Source: Solirubrobacteraceae bacterium
GTDB lineage: Bacteria; Actinomycetota; Thermoleophilia; Solirubrobacterales; Solirubrobacteraceae
NCBI GenBank assembly: GCA_030447005.1
Contig: JAUJME010000034.1
Location: 1 to 11,213 of the forward strand
Direction of reading: 5' to 3'
DNA length: 11,213 bases
A model generated the notes under the pieces. The model ran no database searches. It was given only the letters and a program-made list of their open reading frames with translations, and had not been told where the DNA came from. Numbering within the stretch: the stretch's first letter is position 1; the number at the start of each line of letters is the position of its first letter. Shown here one piece after another: positions 1 to 6,586 of the stretch. The position numbers and the translations under genes were made by a program.

Positions 1-52
<52 letters not shown>

Positions 53-55
<3 letters not shown>

Positions 56-931
56 TCTCCCCTCCTCGTCTGGGGCGCCCTGTGGACGGTCTACGTCGTC
101 TGGGGCTCCACCTACCTGGCCATCCGCGTGATGGTCGAGACGATGCCGCCGCTGCTCTCCGCCGGCGCGCGCTTCACCGTCGCCGGGGCGGTGCTGGTCG
201 CCGTGCTCGCCGCGCGGGGCCGGCGCGTCCGGCTCGACCGCGCGTCGCTGGCCGGCGCCGCGCTGGTCGGCACGCTGCTGATGGGCGCCAACGGCGTGGT
301 CACGATCGCCGAGCAGGAGGTGCCGTCCGGCCTCGCCGCGCTGCTGGTCGCCTCCGTCCCGCTGTGGGTCATCCTCCTGCGCCGCCTCGCGCGCGAGCGG
401 GTGTCGCGCGCCAGCGTCGGGGCGGTCGCGGTCGGGTTCGCCGGCGTCGCGCTCCTGTTGGCGCCCGGCGAAGGCCCGGAGGGCGCGCCGCTGATCGGCC
501 TGCTCGGCGTGGTCGGCGCGGCCGCGATGTGGGCGACGGGATCCTTCGCGTCGCCGCGGGTCTCCCTCCCGCGCGAGCCGCTCGTCTCCGTCGGGTGGCA
601 GATGCTGCTCGGCGGGACGGTTTGCGTGGTGGTGGCCCTGGCGCTCGGCGAGGGCGGCGAGGTCCGGCCCGCCGCGTTCTCGCTCGACTCGGTGCTGGCC
701 TTCGCCTATCTGGTGGTCTTCGGGTCCTGGCTCGCGTTCACCGCGTACGCCTGGCTGCTGCAGAACGCGCCGCTCTCCAAGGTGGCGACCTACGCGTACG
801 TGAACCCGGTCGTCGCCATCGCGCTCGGCGCGGTGGTCCTGGGCGAGGCGGTGACGCCGCTGACGGTCGTCGCGGCGGCGGTGATCGTCGTCTCCGTCGC
901 GCTCGTCGTGCGCCTCGAGCACACGAAGTAG
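53..931 (+). CDS. EamA/DMT-family transporter, YedA-like, 5' end lost
   Basis: This is an inner-membrane exporter of the drug/metabolite transporter superfamily; the substrate cannot be told from sequence. A GTG at 128 would give 267 residues, but the same frame stays open upstream and encodes LLVWGALWTVYVVWGSTYLAIR (about 62-127). The WGSTYLAIR motif is the typical first transmembrane helix of YedA-type EamA proteins, so 128 is too late. With this segment the product is about 290 residues, the usual length for two EamA repeats and ten helices. The second repeat begins near the GLLGVVGAAAMWATGSF segment and ends in VVAAAVIVVSVALVV. The true start codon lies inside or before the poly-C tract, so the given start is only the first plausible coding position. 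The stop is TAG at 929-931. Confidence 0.88.
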
Positions 932-934
932 TCT
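929..934 (+). promoter_or_regulatory. Putative -10 hexamer for the membrane-protein gene at 942
   Basis: TAGTCT fits the actinobacterial -10 pattern TANNNT and sits 7 nt before the ATG at 942, so a transcript starting there would have almost no leader. It overlaps the stop codon of the transporter gene. No Shine-Dalgarno sequence is visible in the 10-nt gap, which favours either a leaderless mRNA or translational coupling. No clear -35 box is seen. Confidence 0.4.
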
Positions 935-941
935 CGCCCGC

Positions 942-1418
942 ATGTCGCCCCGCCGCCGCCAGGGCGCCGCGCTCATCGCCGGCGCGGCGCTCCTCTACCT
1001 GCTCGTCGAAGCCGGCGACCTCGCGTTCCACTGGACGCCGCTGCTCATCGGGCTGACCTACCTCGTCGCCGCCGCCCTCGGCGGCCGCGGCGGCTCCTAC
1101 TGGGCGACGGCGTGCGTGATCACCGGCTGGGGCGCCGGCGTCGCCCTCCTCGCCGAGCGCGACCTCGACGTGACGCTCCAGGCGGGCTACCTGCTCGCCG
1201 CCGGGGCGGGCGCGCTGGCCGCCGCGCTGCTCGAGCGCGCGGGCTACGCGGTCGAGGCCCTCGGGATCGCCGCCGCGCTCGTCGTCGCCGGCCTCGTCTA
1301 CGCGCTCGAGCCGCGCGTGGAGGCCTTCGGCCGCGCTTCGACCTACGCGGCGGCCGTCGCAGTGGTCGGGCTGGTGCGGCTGGCGACGCCGGAGCGGGGC
1401 GGGAAGGGGCGCCGGTGA
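942..1418 (+). CDS. Small polytopic membrane protein, unknown function
   Basis: The product has 158 residues, starting MSPRRRQG and ending in a basic tail (ERGGKGRR). About six hydrophobic segments are visible, near residues 8-26, 31-48, 53-71, 79-97, 104-122 and 132-147, separated by short charged loops such as AERDLDVT. I recognise no family and assign no function. The ATG lies 10 nt after the transporter stop, so the two genes may be co-transcribed, although a -10-like TAGTCT in the gap could start a separate leaderless transcript. The reading frame shows the expected GC-rich third positions and membrane-protein composition, so it is probably a real gene. Confidence 0.7.
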   Translation: MSPRRRQGAALIAGAALLYLLVEAGDLAFHWTPLLIGLTYLVAAALGGRGGSYWATACVITGWGAGVALLAERDLDVTLQAGYLLAAGAGALAAALLERAGYAVEALGIAAALVVAGLVYALEPRVEAFGRASTYAAAVAVVGLVRLATPERGGKGRR

Positions 1419-1432
1419 GCTCGGGCGGCTGA

Positions 1433-1572
1433 ACTGCAGCTGGTGAGGACGAGGGGGTCCAACGTGGATCGCACCGCCACCGGGCCGCGCCAATCCACCT
1501 TGGACCCCCTATGCGGCGGTCAATGTGGATCCGCACGCGGGAAGCGGCAGACGATCCATGTTCGACCCCCCT
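1433..1572 (+). repeat. Intergenic repeat cluster 1: leader plus four alternating CAACGTG-type units
   Basis: A 16-bp leader, ACTGCAGCTGGTGAGG (1433-1448), is followed by four short units in alternating orientation. Unit a (+) is 1452-1471, AGGGGGTCCAACGTGGATCG. Unit b (-) is 1491-1510 and matches the reverse complement of unit a at 18 of 20 positions. Unit c (+) is about 1517-1532, with core GGTCAATGTGGATC. Unit d (-) is 1553-1572, whose reverse complement contains GGGGGTCGAACATGGATC. The a/b pair can form a 20-bp stem around a 19-nt loop, and c/d a weaker one. The cluster lies between the converging ends of the membrane-protein gene (stop 1418) and the Lrp gene (stop 1582). A near-identical leader and the same core occur in cluster 2 near 6341. 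Confidence 0.8.
1452..1510. terminator. Possible bidirectional terminator hairpin
   Basis: The 20-bp inverted repeat 1452-1471 / 1491-1510 (18/20 paired, 19-nt loop) lies 33 nt beyond the stop of the forward gene and 71 nt beyond the stop of the reverse Lrp gene. Its position between converging genes suits a shared terminator. It has no U-tract on either side, so intrinsic termination of the classical kind is not shown. It may instead be only a repeat unit of unknown role. Confidence 0.4.
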
Positions 1573-1581
1573 CGCGCTCCG

Positions 1582-2022
1582 TCACCCGACGAACGGCCGC
1601 TCGAACAGCGTCGAGAGGACGATCTGCGTCTGCGAGCGCGTCACCCCCGGCGCGTCGCGGATGCGCTCGAGCGTCGCCTCGAGGTGCGCGGTGTCGCGCG
1701 CGCGGACGTGGAGCATCGCGCTCGCCTCGCCCGCGACGGTGTAGGCGGCGGCGACCTCCGGGTGATGGGCGACCGCGTCGCGGACCTCGCCGGCGGCCAT
1801 CCGGCCCTCGCAGTAGAGCGCCACGAAGGCGTGCGTCGTCCATCCGTAGGCGGCCGGATCGACCTGGGCCGTGTAGCCCCGCAGGACCCCCTCCGCCTCG
1901 AGGCGATCGACCCGCCGCTTGACCGCCGGCGCGCTCAGGGAGACTCGCATTCCGATGCTCTGGAACGAGCGCCGGGCGTCTTGGCGCAGCAGCGCAACGA
2001 TCTGCCGGTCGATGTCGTCCAC
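1582..2022 (-). CDS. Lrp/AsnC-family transcriptional regulator
   Basis: This is a DNA-binding regulator of 146 residues, the normal size for Lrp/AsnC proteins. The N-terminus VDDIDRQIVALLRQDARRSFQSIG and the segment LSAPAVKRRVDRLEAEGVLRGYTAQVD form the family's winged HTH. The remaining part (AFVALYCEGRMAAGEVRDAVAHHPEVAAAYTVAGEASAMLHVRA) is the ligand-binding RAM domain. I chose GTG at 2022 because family similarity begins there, and a -10-like TATCAT lies 6 nt before it. An in-frame ATG at 2094 would add 24 residues of unlikely sequence and overlap the regulatory region. It is transcribed divergently from the HPPD gene, so it probably senses an aromatic amino acid or a pathway intermediate and controls that operon. 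The ligand is inferred, not visible. Confidence 0.92.
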   Translation of the reverse strand: MDDIDRQIVALLRQDARRSFQSIGMRVSLSAPAVKRRVDRLEAEGVLRGYTAQVDPAAYGWTTHAFVALYCEGRMAAGEVRDAVAHHPEVAAAYTVAGEASAMLHVRARDTAHLEATLERIRDAPGVTRSQTQIVLSTLFERPFVG

Positions 2023-2028
2023 GCAGCG

Positions 2029-2034
2029 ATGATA
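2029..2034 (-). promoter_or_regulatory. -10 hexamer of the Lrp-type regulator gene
   Basis: Read on the minus strand this is TATCAT, close to the consensus TATAAT and unusual in so GC-rich a background. Only 6 nt separate it from the GTG start at 2022, which predicts a leaderless transcript and supports that start over the ATG at 2094. No convincing -35 box is seen at 17-18 nt. Confidence 0.55.
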
Positions 2035-2046
2035 AGGGGCCGCGAC

Positions 2047-2064
2047 GCAACGCTTGTGCATTGC
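2047..2064. promoter_or_regulatory. Imperfect palindrome in the regulator-HPPD gap, candidate operator
   Basis: GCAACGC and GCATTGC flank a 4-nt TTGT centre and form an 18-bp dyad with 6 of 7 arm positions paired. It lies in the 74-bp divergent gap, just upstream of the regulator's -10 and 33 bp before the HPPD start. A dimeric or higher-order Lrp-type protein could act on both genes from there. The match to an operator is inferred from symmetry and position only; it does not closely resemble the E. coli Lrp consensus. Confidence 0.4.
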
Positions 2065-2096
2065 GGGCGGCAGCAGAACGGAGGATCGTTCCATCC

Positions 2097-3260
2097 ATGA
2101 GCACGAAGCCCCTCACAGATGAATTTCGCCCGGCCGGCGTCGCAAGCTCCGCCTCTGGGCGACGTCACGGCGCCGAAGCGGACTTCATGCCGCTCAACGG
2201 CGTCGACCACGTCGAGCTCTACGTCGGCAACGCCGCCCAGTCCGCCTACTTCTACGTCCACGCGTTCGGCTTCAAGCACGTCGCCTACAAGGGCCTCGAG
2301 ACCGGCACGCGCGACCGCACCTCCCACGTGCTCGAGCAGGGCCGCATCCGCCTCGTGCTCACGGGCGCGCTCTCCGCCGACTCCGACATCGCCCGCCACG
2401 CCCACGACCACGGCGACGGCGTCAAGGTCATCGCCCTCTCGGTCCCCGACGCCGAGTACGCCTACCGCACGGCGGTCGAGCGCGGCGCGGAGGGCGTCGA
2501 GGAGCCCCACGAGCTCTCCGACGAGCACGGCAGCGTCAAGCTCTCCACGATCAGGACCTACGGCGAGACGCTCCACACCTTCGTCGAGCGCGCGGGCTAC
2601 ACGGGCGCCTTCCTCCCCGGCTTCCAGCCGCGCCAGGGCGACGCGGGCGACGTCGGACTGCTGGCCATCGACCACATCGTCGGCAACGTCGAGCTCGGCC
2701 GAATGCAGGAGTGGGTCGGCTACTACGAGCGCGTCTTCGGCATGACGGAGATGCTGCACTTCTCCGACGAGGCGATCTCCACGGAGTACTCCGCGCTGAT
2801 GTCGAAGGTCGTCACGGACGGCAAGGGCCGGGTGAAGTTCCCGATCAACGAGCCGGCGGAGGGCAAGCGCAAGTCGCAGATCGACGAGTACCTCGAGTAC
2901 TACGGCGGCCCGGGCGCCCAGCACATCGCCGTCGCCACGCGCGACATCGTCCGCACGGTCACCGAGATGCGCGAGCGCGGCGTCCAGTTCCTCACCATCC
3001 CCGAGGCCTACTACGAGGACGTCCCGGAGCGGATCGGCGAGATCGAGGAGTCCATCGACGACCTGCGCCGGCTGGGGATCCTCGTCGACCGCGACGACGA
3101 GGGCTACATGCTGCAGATCTTCACCAAGCCGGTCGGCGACCGCCCGACCGTCTTCTTCGAGGTCATCGAGCGCCATGGCGCCCGCGGCTTCGGTGAGGGA
3201 AACTTCAAGGCGCTGTTCGAGGCGATCGAGCGCGACCAGGAGCTCCGCGGCAACCTCTAG
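2097..3260 (+). CDS. hppD: 4-hydroxyphenylpyruvate dioxygenase (HPPD)
   Basis: This non-haem Fe(II) enzyme converts 4-hydroxyphenylpyruvate and O2 to homogentisate and CO2, the second step of tyrosine breakdown. The product has 387 residues, typical for bacterial HPPD. The N-terminal vicinal-oxygen-chelate domain begins at LNGVDHVELYVGNA (~33-46). The catalytic domain begins at GLLAIDHIVGNVE (~187-199). The iron ligands are visible: H193 (IDH), H276 (GGPGAQH) and E355 (FFEVIERHG). The C-terminal signature FFEVIERHGARGFGEGNFKALFEAIE favours HPPD over hydroxymandelate synthase. I chose ATG 2097 because GGAGG lies at 2080-2084 and the ~30 residues before the first domain are normal for the family; an ATG at 2187 is less likely. 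It is the first gene of the aromatic operon, with hmgA following after 14 nt. Confidence 0.97.
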   Translation: MSTKPLTDEFRPAGVASSASGRRHGAEADFMPLNGVDHVELYVGNAAQSAYFYVHAFGFKHVAYKGLETGTRDRTSHVLEQGRIRLVLTGALSADSDIARHAHDHGDGVKVIALSVPDAEYAYRTAVERGAEGVEEPHELSDEHGSVKLSTIRTYGETLHTFVERAGYTGAFLPGFQPRQGDAGDVGLLAIDHIVGNVELGRMQEWVGYYERVFGMTEMLHFSDEAISTEYSALMSKVVTDGKGRVKFPINEPAEGKRKSQIDEYLEYYGGPGAQHIAVATRDIVRTVTEMRERGVQFLTIPEAYYEDVPERIGEIEESIDDLRRLGILVDRDDEGYMLQIFTKPVGDRPTVFFEVIERHGARGFGEGNFKALFEAIERDQELRGNL

Positions 3261-3274
3261 GAGAGAACCCGACG

Positions 3275-4456
3275 ATGCGTTATCACCAGATGGGCGAGGT
3301 GCCGGCCAAGCGGCACGTCCAGGTCCGCGACGAGGAGACGGGCCGGCTGCTCGTGGAGGAGGTGCTCGGCTTCGAGGGCTTCTCGGGCAACGAGTCGATC
3401 CTCTACCACCTGTACTCGCCGGCCCGGATCACCGGCGTCGGCGACTTCGAGCCGATCGTCCGCGAGGAGTGGGTCCCCGAGGCCCACGTGCACCGGCTGA
3501 CGAACACCATGGGCCTCGAGCCCGAGGGCGACGCGGTCCTCGGCCGGCGCCTGCTCCAGTACAACAACGACGTCGAGATCTCGCTCTGCCTGCCCGAGCG
3601 CGAGGCGGACTACTTCTACCGCGACGGCGAGGGCGACGAGGTCATCTTCGTCCACGAGGGCGGCGGGGTGCTCGAGTCCGTCTTCGGCTCGCTGCCGTTC
3701 CGCAAGTGGGACTACGTCGTCATCCCGCGCGGGACGACCTACCGCCTGCGCTTCGACACGCCGCAGCGCTGGCTGTGCTTCTACACGCCGGGCGAGATCG
3801 AGACGCCCAAGCGCTACCGCAACCGCTACGGCCAGCTGCTCGAGCACTCGCCGTTCTCCCAGCGCGACTTCCACGTGCCCGCCGCGCTCGAGACCCACCG
3901 CGAGCGGGGCGAGTTCGACCTCAAGGTCCGCGTCCGCGGCGGCTATCAGGACTACGTCCTCGACTACCACCCGTTCGACGTCGTCGGCTGGGACGGCTAC
4001 GTCTACCCCTACACGTTCAACATCGCCGACTTCGAGCCCAAGGCCGGCCGGCTGCACCAGCCGCCCCCCGCCCACCAGAACTTCCAGGGCCCGAACTTCG
4101 TGATCTGCTCGTTCTGCCCGCGGATGCTCGACTGGGACCCGGAGGCGATCGTCCTCCCCTACCACCACTCCAACCTCCAGTCGGAGGAGATGATCTATTA
4201 CGTCGACGGGCAGTTCGGCTCGCGCAAGGGCGTCGACATCGGGGCGATCACGCTGCACCCGTCCGGCCTCCCGCACGGCCCACAGCCGGGCCTGGTCGAG
4301 AAGTCGATCGGGGCGACGCGGACGGAGGAGCTCGCGGTGATGTGCGACACCTTCCGCCCGCTCAAGCTCACGACGCTCGCCCGCGACCTCGACGACCCGA
4401 GCTACGCGTTCTCCTGGACGGACGACGTGGAGCTCGAGCCGACGACCGTCACCTGA
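3275..4456 (+). CDS. hmgA: Homogentisate 1,2-dioxygenase
   Basis: This Fe(II) ring-cleavage enzyme opens homogentisate to maleylacetoacetate. It has 393 residues, shorter than the ~445 of the human enzyme but usual for this bacterial branch. The cupin-like region PYHHSNLQSEEM...LHPSGLPHGP carries the metal ligands H298, E304 and H334. Their spacing (6 and 30 residues) equals that of human H335, E341 and H371. Other family signatures are LHQPPPAHQNFQGPNFVICSF (260-280) and LLQYNNDVEISLCLPE. ATG 3275 has an AGGAG at 3259-3263 that overlaps the HPPD stop codon. It works directly on the product of the preceding gene. Its TGA is followed with no gap by the GTG of the next gene, so translation of the two is probably coupled. 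Confidence 0.96.
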   Translation: MRYHQMGEVPAKRHVQVRDEETGRLLVEEVLGFEGFSGNESILYHLYSPARITGVGDFEPIVREEWVPEAHVHRLTNTMGLEPEGDAVLGRRLLQYNNDVEISLCLPEREADYFYRDGEGDEVIFVHEGGGVLESVFGSLPFRKWDYVVIPRGTTYRLRFDTPQRWLCFYTPGEIETPKRYRNRYGQLLEHSPFSQRDFHVPAALETHRERGEFDLKVRVRGGYQDYVLDYHPFDVVGWDGYVYPYTFNIADFEPKAGRLHQPPPAHQNFQGPNFVICSFCPRMLDWDPEAIVLPYHHSNLQSEEMIYYVDGQFGSRKGVDIGAITLHPSGLPHGPQPGLVEKSIGATRTEELAVMCDTFRPLKLTTLARDLDDPSYAFSWTDDVELEPTTVT

Positions 4457-5452
4457 GTGCCGACCGCGGTCGGCAGCGACAGCTTCACCTGGCAGGACGG
4501 CGAGCGGACCATCCGCTTCGGCCGCGGGGCGGCGGCCGAGGCGGTCGAGGTGCTGGGCGGGCCGGGCTACACGCTGCTGACCACGGAGCGCGCCGCGGCG
4601 ATGGCGCCCGCGGTGGCCGAGGCCGCGGGGGCGGTGCACCACGTCCCGGACGGCCTGGTCGACGAGATCGCCGCGGCGCTGCTCGGCGAGGTGGCCGGCG
4701 CGGAGCGGATCGTCGCGCTGGGCGGCGGCCGGGTGATCGACACCGCCAAGGCCCTCGCCGCGGCCGGCGGCGGGCGGGCGATGGCGGTGCCGACCACGCT
4801 GTCGGGCGCGGAGATGACCCGCAGCCACCGGCTGCCCGCCGGCGTGAGGGCGGCGCGCGTCCGCTGCGCGGCGGTGGTCAACGATCCGGCGCTCTCGGCC
4901 TCCCAGCCGGTCGACGCGCTCGCCGCCAGCGCGCTCAACGCGCTCGGCCACGCGGTCGAGGCGCCGTGCACGCCGCAGGCCAACCCGGTCGCCACGCTCG
5001 CCGCGGTGCGCTCTGCCGCGCTGCTCGTCGGCGCGTTCGGCCCGGCGGGCCCCGACCGCGACGCGCTCGCCCTCGGCGCGCTGCTGGCCGGCTACGCGAT
5101 CGACTCCGCGGGCTACGGGCTGCACCACGTCCTCGCCCAGACGCTCGCCCGGGTGGCGGGCGTCGGCCACGGGCCCGCCAACGCGATCCTCCTCCCCCAC
5201 ACGATCGGTGCGCTCGCCTGGCGCTTCCCCCGCCAGCACGACGAGCTGGCCGAGGCGCTCGACGAGGATCCGGCCGAGGCGGCCGCGCGCGTACGCGAGC
5301 TGACGGGGACGATCCGCCTCCAGGACGTCGGGCTGCGCTGCGAGGATCTCGCCGCGTGCGCCGACGCGGCGGCGGAGCGCTCCGAGCTCGACCACACGCC
5401 GCCGCGCGCCGGCCGCGCGGAGCTGCTCGCGCTCTACGAGCACGCCTGCTGA
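4457..5452 (+). CDS. Maleylacetate-reductase-like Fe-ADH superfamily oxidoreductase
   Basis: This is an NAD(P)-dependent dehydrogenase/reductase of 331 residues. The nucleotide-binding motif GGGRVIDTAKALA (89-101) and AVPTTLSGAEMT (110-121) are typical of the maleylacetate reductase branch. So are SALNALGHAVEA (159-169), YGLHHVLAQTL and VGHGPANAILLPH (236-248). In iron-dependent alcohol dehydrogenases the four metal ligands are D, H, H, H. Here the Asp position is N161 while H165, H224 and H238 are kept, as I recall for maleylacetate reductases. True maleylacetate reductase serves hydroxyquinol/chlorocatechol pathways, yet no such genes are near. Its GTG start abuts the hmgA TGA (TGAGTG) with no visible Shine-Dalgarno sequence, which ties it to homogentisate catabolism. 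Its substrate here is unknown; maleylacetoacetate or a derivative is an inference. Confidence 0.8.
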   Translation: MPTAVGSDSFTWQDGERTIRFGRGAAAEAVEVLGGPGYTLLTTERAAAMAPAVAEAAGAVHHVPDGLVDEIAAALLGEVAGAERIVALGGGRVIDTAKALAAAGGGRAMAVPTTLSGAEMTRSHRLPAGVRAARVRCAAVVNDPALSASQPVDALAASALNALGHAVEAPCTPQANPVATLAAVRSAALLVGAFGPAGPDRDALALGALLAGYAIDSAGYGLHHVLAQTLARVAGVGHGPANAILLPHTIGALAWRFPRQHDELAEALDEDPAEAAARVRELTGTIRLQDVGLRCEDLAACADAAAERSELDHTPPRAGRAELLALYEHAC

Positions 5453-5461
5453 GGCACGGAG

Positions 5462-6259
5462 GTGCCCGACCGTGGCGAGATCGCCGAGGACGCGCGGCGG
5501 CTGCTCGGGCGCGGGATGGCGTCGGTCGGCTGGCGTGAGTGGGGCCTGCTCGAACGGCTGCTGCACCCGGGCGAGCCGATCGAGGCGATGGCCTACGGGA
5601 TGCTGCGCGGCCGCTGGGTCGGCGGCCAGCGGCTGCTGGTGGCGACGCCGTTGAGGCTGCTCGTCGTCGCCAAGGGCTTCTTCACCGGCCGGGAGGAGGT
5701 CTGCGAGCTCGCATGGGACGGCATCAACGACGTGGCGGTCGTCCTGCCGTGGCGGCTGACGCTCGCGCTGCCCGGCGAGCGGATCGAGCTGACCTTCGTC
5801 CAGCCGTCGCGCCAGCTCGCCGCGATCGCCGACCGGGTGCGCGCACGGCTGGACCCGGCGCGCGCGACGGTGACGACCGCCGAGGAGGTGCTCGACCAGG
5901 GACGGCGCAAGCTCGGGCGGATGACCGCGTCGGCCCTCGAGGCGAACCTGATCGCCCTCGCCGAGCTCCTCGAGCCGGGCGAGACCGTCCTGGAGCTGGT
6001 CTTCGTGACCAGCGGCGAGCGCACCGGCCTGCTCGCGGCCTCCACGACGCGGCTCGTCTTCGTCCCGTCCCGCGGGCTGGGCGTCGGGGAGGCGGTCGAG
6101 CACCCGTACCCGTCGATCGCCGCGTGCGAGCTCACCGATGACGAGGCGATGGTCGTCCGGGCCACCCGTGGCGCGGAGCTGCGGATCGAGGCGGCCAACC
6201 CGGTCGAGCGGGCGCTGAGCGTGGCCGAGATCACCCGGGCCCGGATGGCGGGGCGGTAG
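5462..6259 (+). CDS. Protein with two bacterial PH-like (YokE/bPH_3-type) domains
   Basis: The product has 265 residues, no signal peptide and no clear transmembrane helix, so it is probably cytoplasmic. Two related halves are visible. Residues ~27-130 contain LLHPGEPIEAMAYGMLRGRWVGGQRLLVATPLRLLVVAKGFF...VCELAWDGINDV. Residues ~163-262 contain LLEPGETVLELVFVTSGERTGLLAASTTRLVFVPSRG...YPSIAACEL. The order 'L.pGE.v', then a strand pair ending 'T..RLl.v', then a 'y..I' segment is characteristic of bacterial PH domains. The biochemical role is unknown. It lies 9 nt after the reductase gene, in the same frame, and is likely the last gene of the operon. GTG 5462 is the first start after the in-frame stop, but the GGAG beside it is too close to serve as a ribosome site; ATG 5516 is an alternative start. 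Confidence 0.68.
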   Translation: MPDRGEIAEDARRLLGRGMASVGWREWGLLERLLHPGEPIEAMAYGMLRGRWVGGQRLLVATPLRLLVVAKGFFTGREEVCELAWDGINDVAVVLPWRLTLALPGERIELTFVQPSRQLAAIADRVRARLDPARATVTTAEEVLDQGRRKLGRMTASALEANLIALAELLEPGETVLELVFVTSGERTGLLAASTTRLVFVPSRGLGVGEAVEHPYPSIAACELTDDEAMVVRATRGAELRIEAANPVERALSVAEITRARMAGR

Positions 6260-6340
6260 GCCTTCGGCGGCGCGTGGACGGTCACGTCGCACCCGGAGGG
6301 TCGTTGGAGCCGACGGGGGCGTTCGGGACAAGCGCCCGCT

Positions 6341-6586
6341 ACTGCGGCTGGTGAGGGAGGGAGTTTTCGGCGGGGCGTTTCGCCGTCAACGTGCGACTCA
6401 CCGCGTCCGACCTCGCGTATGGCACGTTGACGGCTCATAGCGCGGTCAACGTGCCACTCGCCGCTCCTGCAGCGCGCGAGTGGTGCGTTGGCGGCGAGTC
6501 CTCGCTTCGTCCCTCCCCTCCCTCCGGGGGCATCGCCGGCAACGTCACGCGGGTGCGTCCCGCGGCCGCCACTGTGACGTTGGCCG
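6341..6586 (+). repeat. Intergenic repeat cluster 2: leader plus six alternating CAACGTG-type units
   Basis: The leader ACTGCGGCTGGTGAGG (6341-6356) matches that of cluster 1 at 15 of 16 positions. Six units in alternating orientation follow. Unit 1 (+) is at 6382-6404 and contains GCCGTCAACGTGC. Unit 2 (-) is at ~6412-6434 and contains GCACGTTGACGGC. Unit 3 (+) is at 6441-6463 and contains GTCAACGTGCCACTCGCC. Unit 4 (-) is at 6475-6496 and its complement contains GCCAACGCACCACTCGC. Unit 5 (+) is at 6535-6548, GCCGGCAACGTCAC. Unit 6 (-) is at 6574-6586, GTGACGTTGGCCG. Units 1/2 form a perfect 13-bp inverted repeat, units 2/3 a perfect 12-bp one and units 5/6 a 9-bp one. The shared core CAACGTG is that of cluster 1, but the flanks differ. 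Confidence 0.8.

Noticed and set aside
1433..1572. CRISPR array
   Set aside because: The units alternate in orientation, are irregularly spaced and diverged, and there are no cas genes.
2061..2096. TTG start at 2061 for HPPD
   Set aside because: It would precede the GGAGG at 2080-2084 and overlap the candidate operator. ATG 2097 gives the normal family length.
3175..5538. 787-residue plus-strand open frame overlapping hmgA and the reductase gene
   Set aside because: It is a frame-shifted shadow with arginine- and proline-rich low-complexity translation and no recognisable domain.
3257..6331. 1024-residue open frame on the minus strand opposite hmgA, the reductase and the PH-domain gene
   Set aside because: It is an Arg/Gly/Ala-rich shadow frame of GC-rich genes. 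The plus-strand genes carry clear family motifs and catalytic residues.
1433..6586. Insertion-sequence ends or a composite transposon formed by the two repeat clusters
   Set aside because: No transposase lies between them, both leaders have the same orientation, and the enclosed genes are an intact catabolic operon. No target-site duplication is visible.
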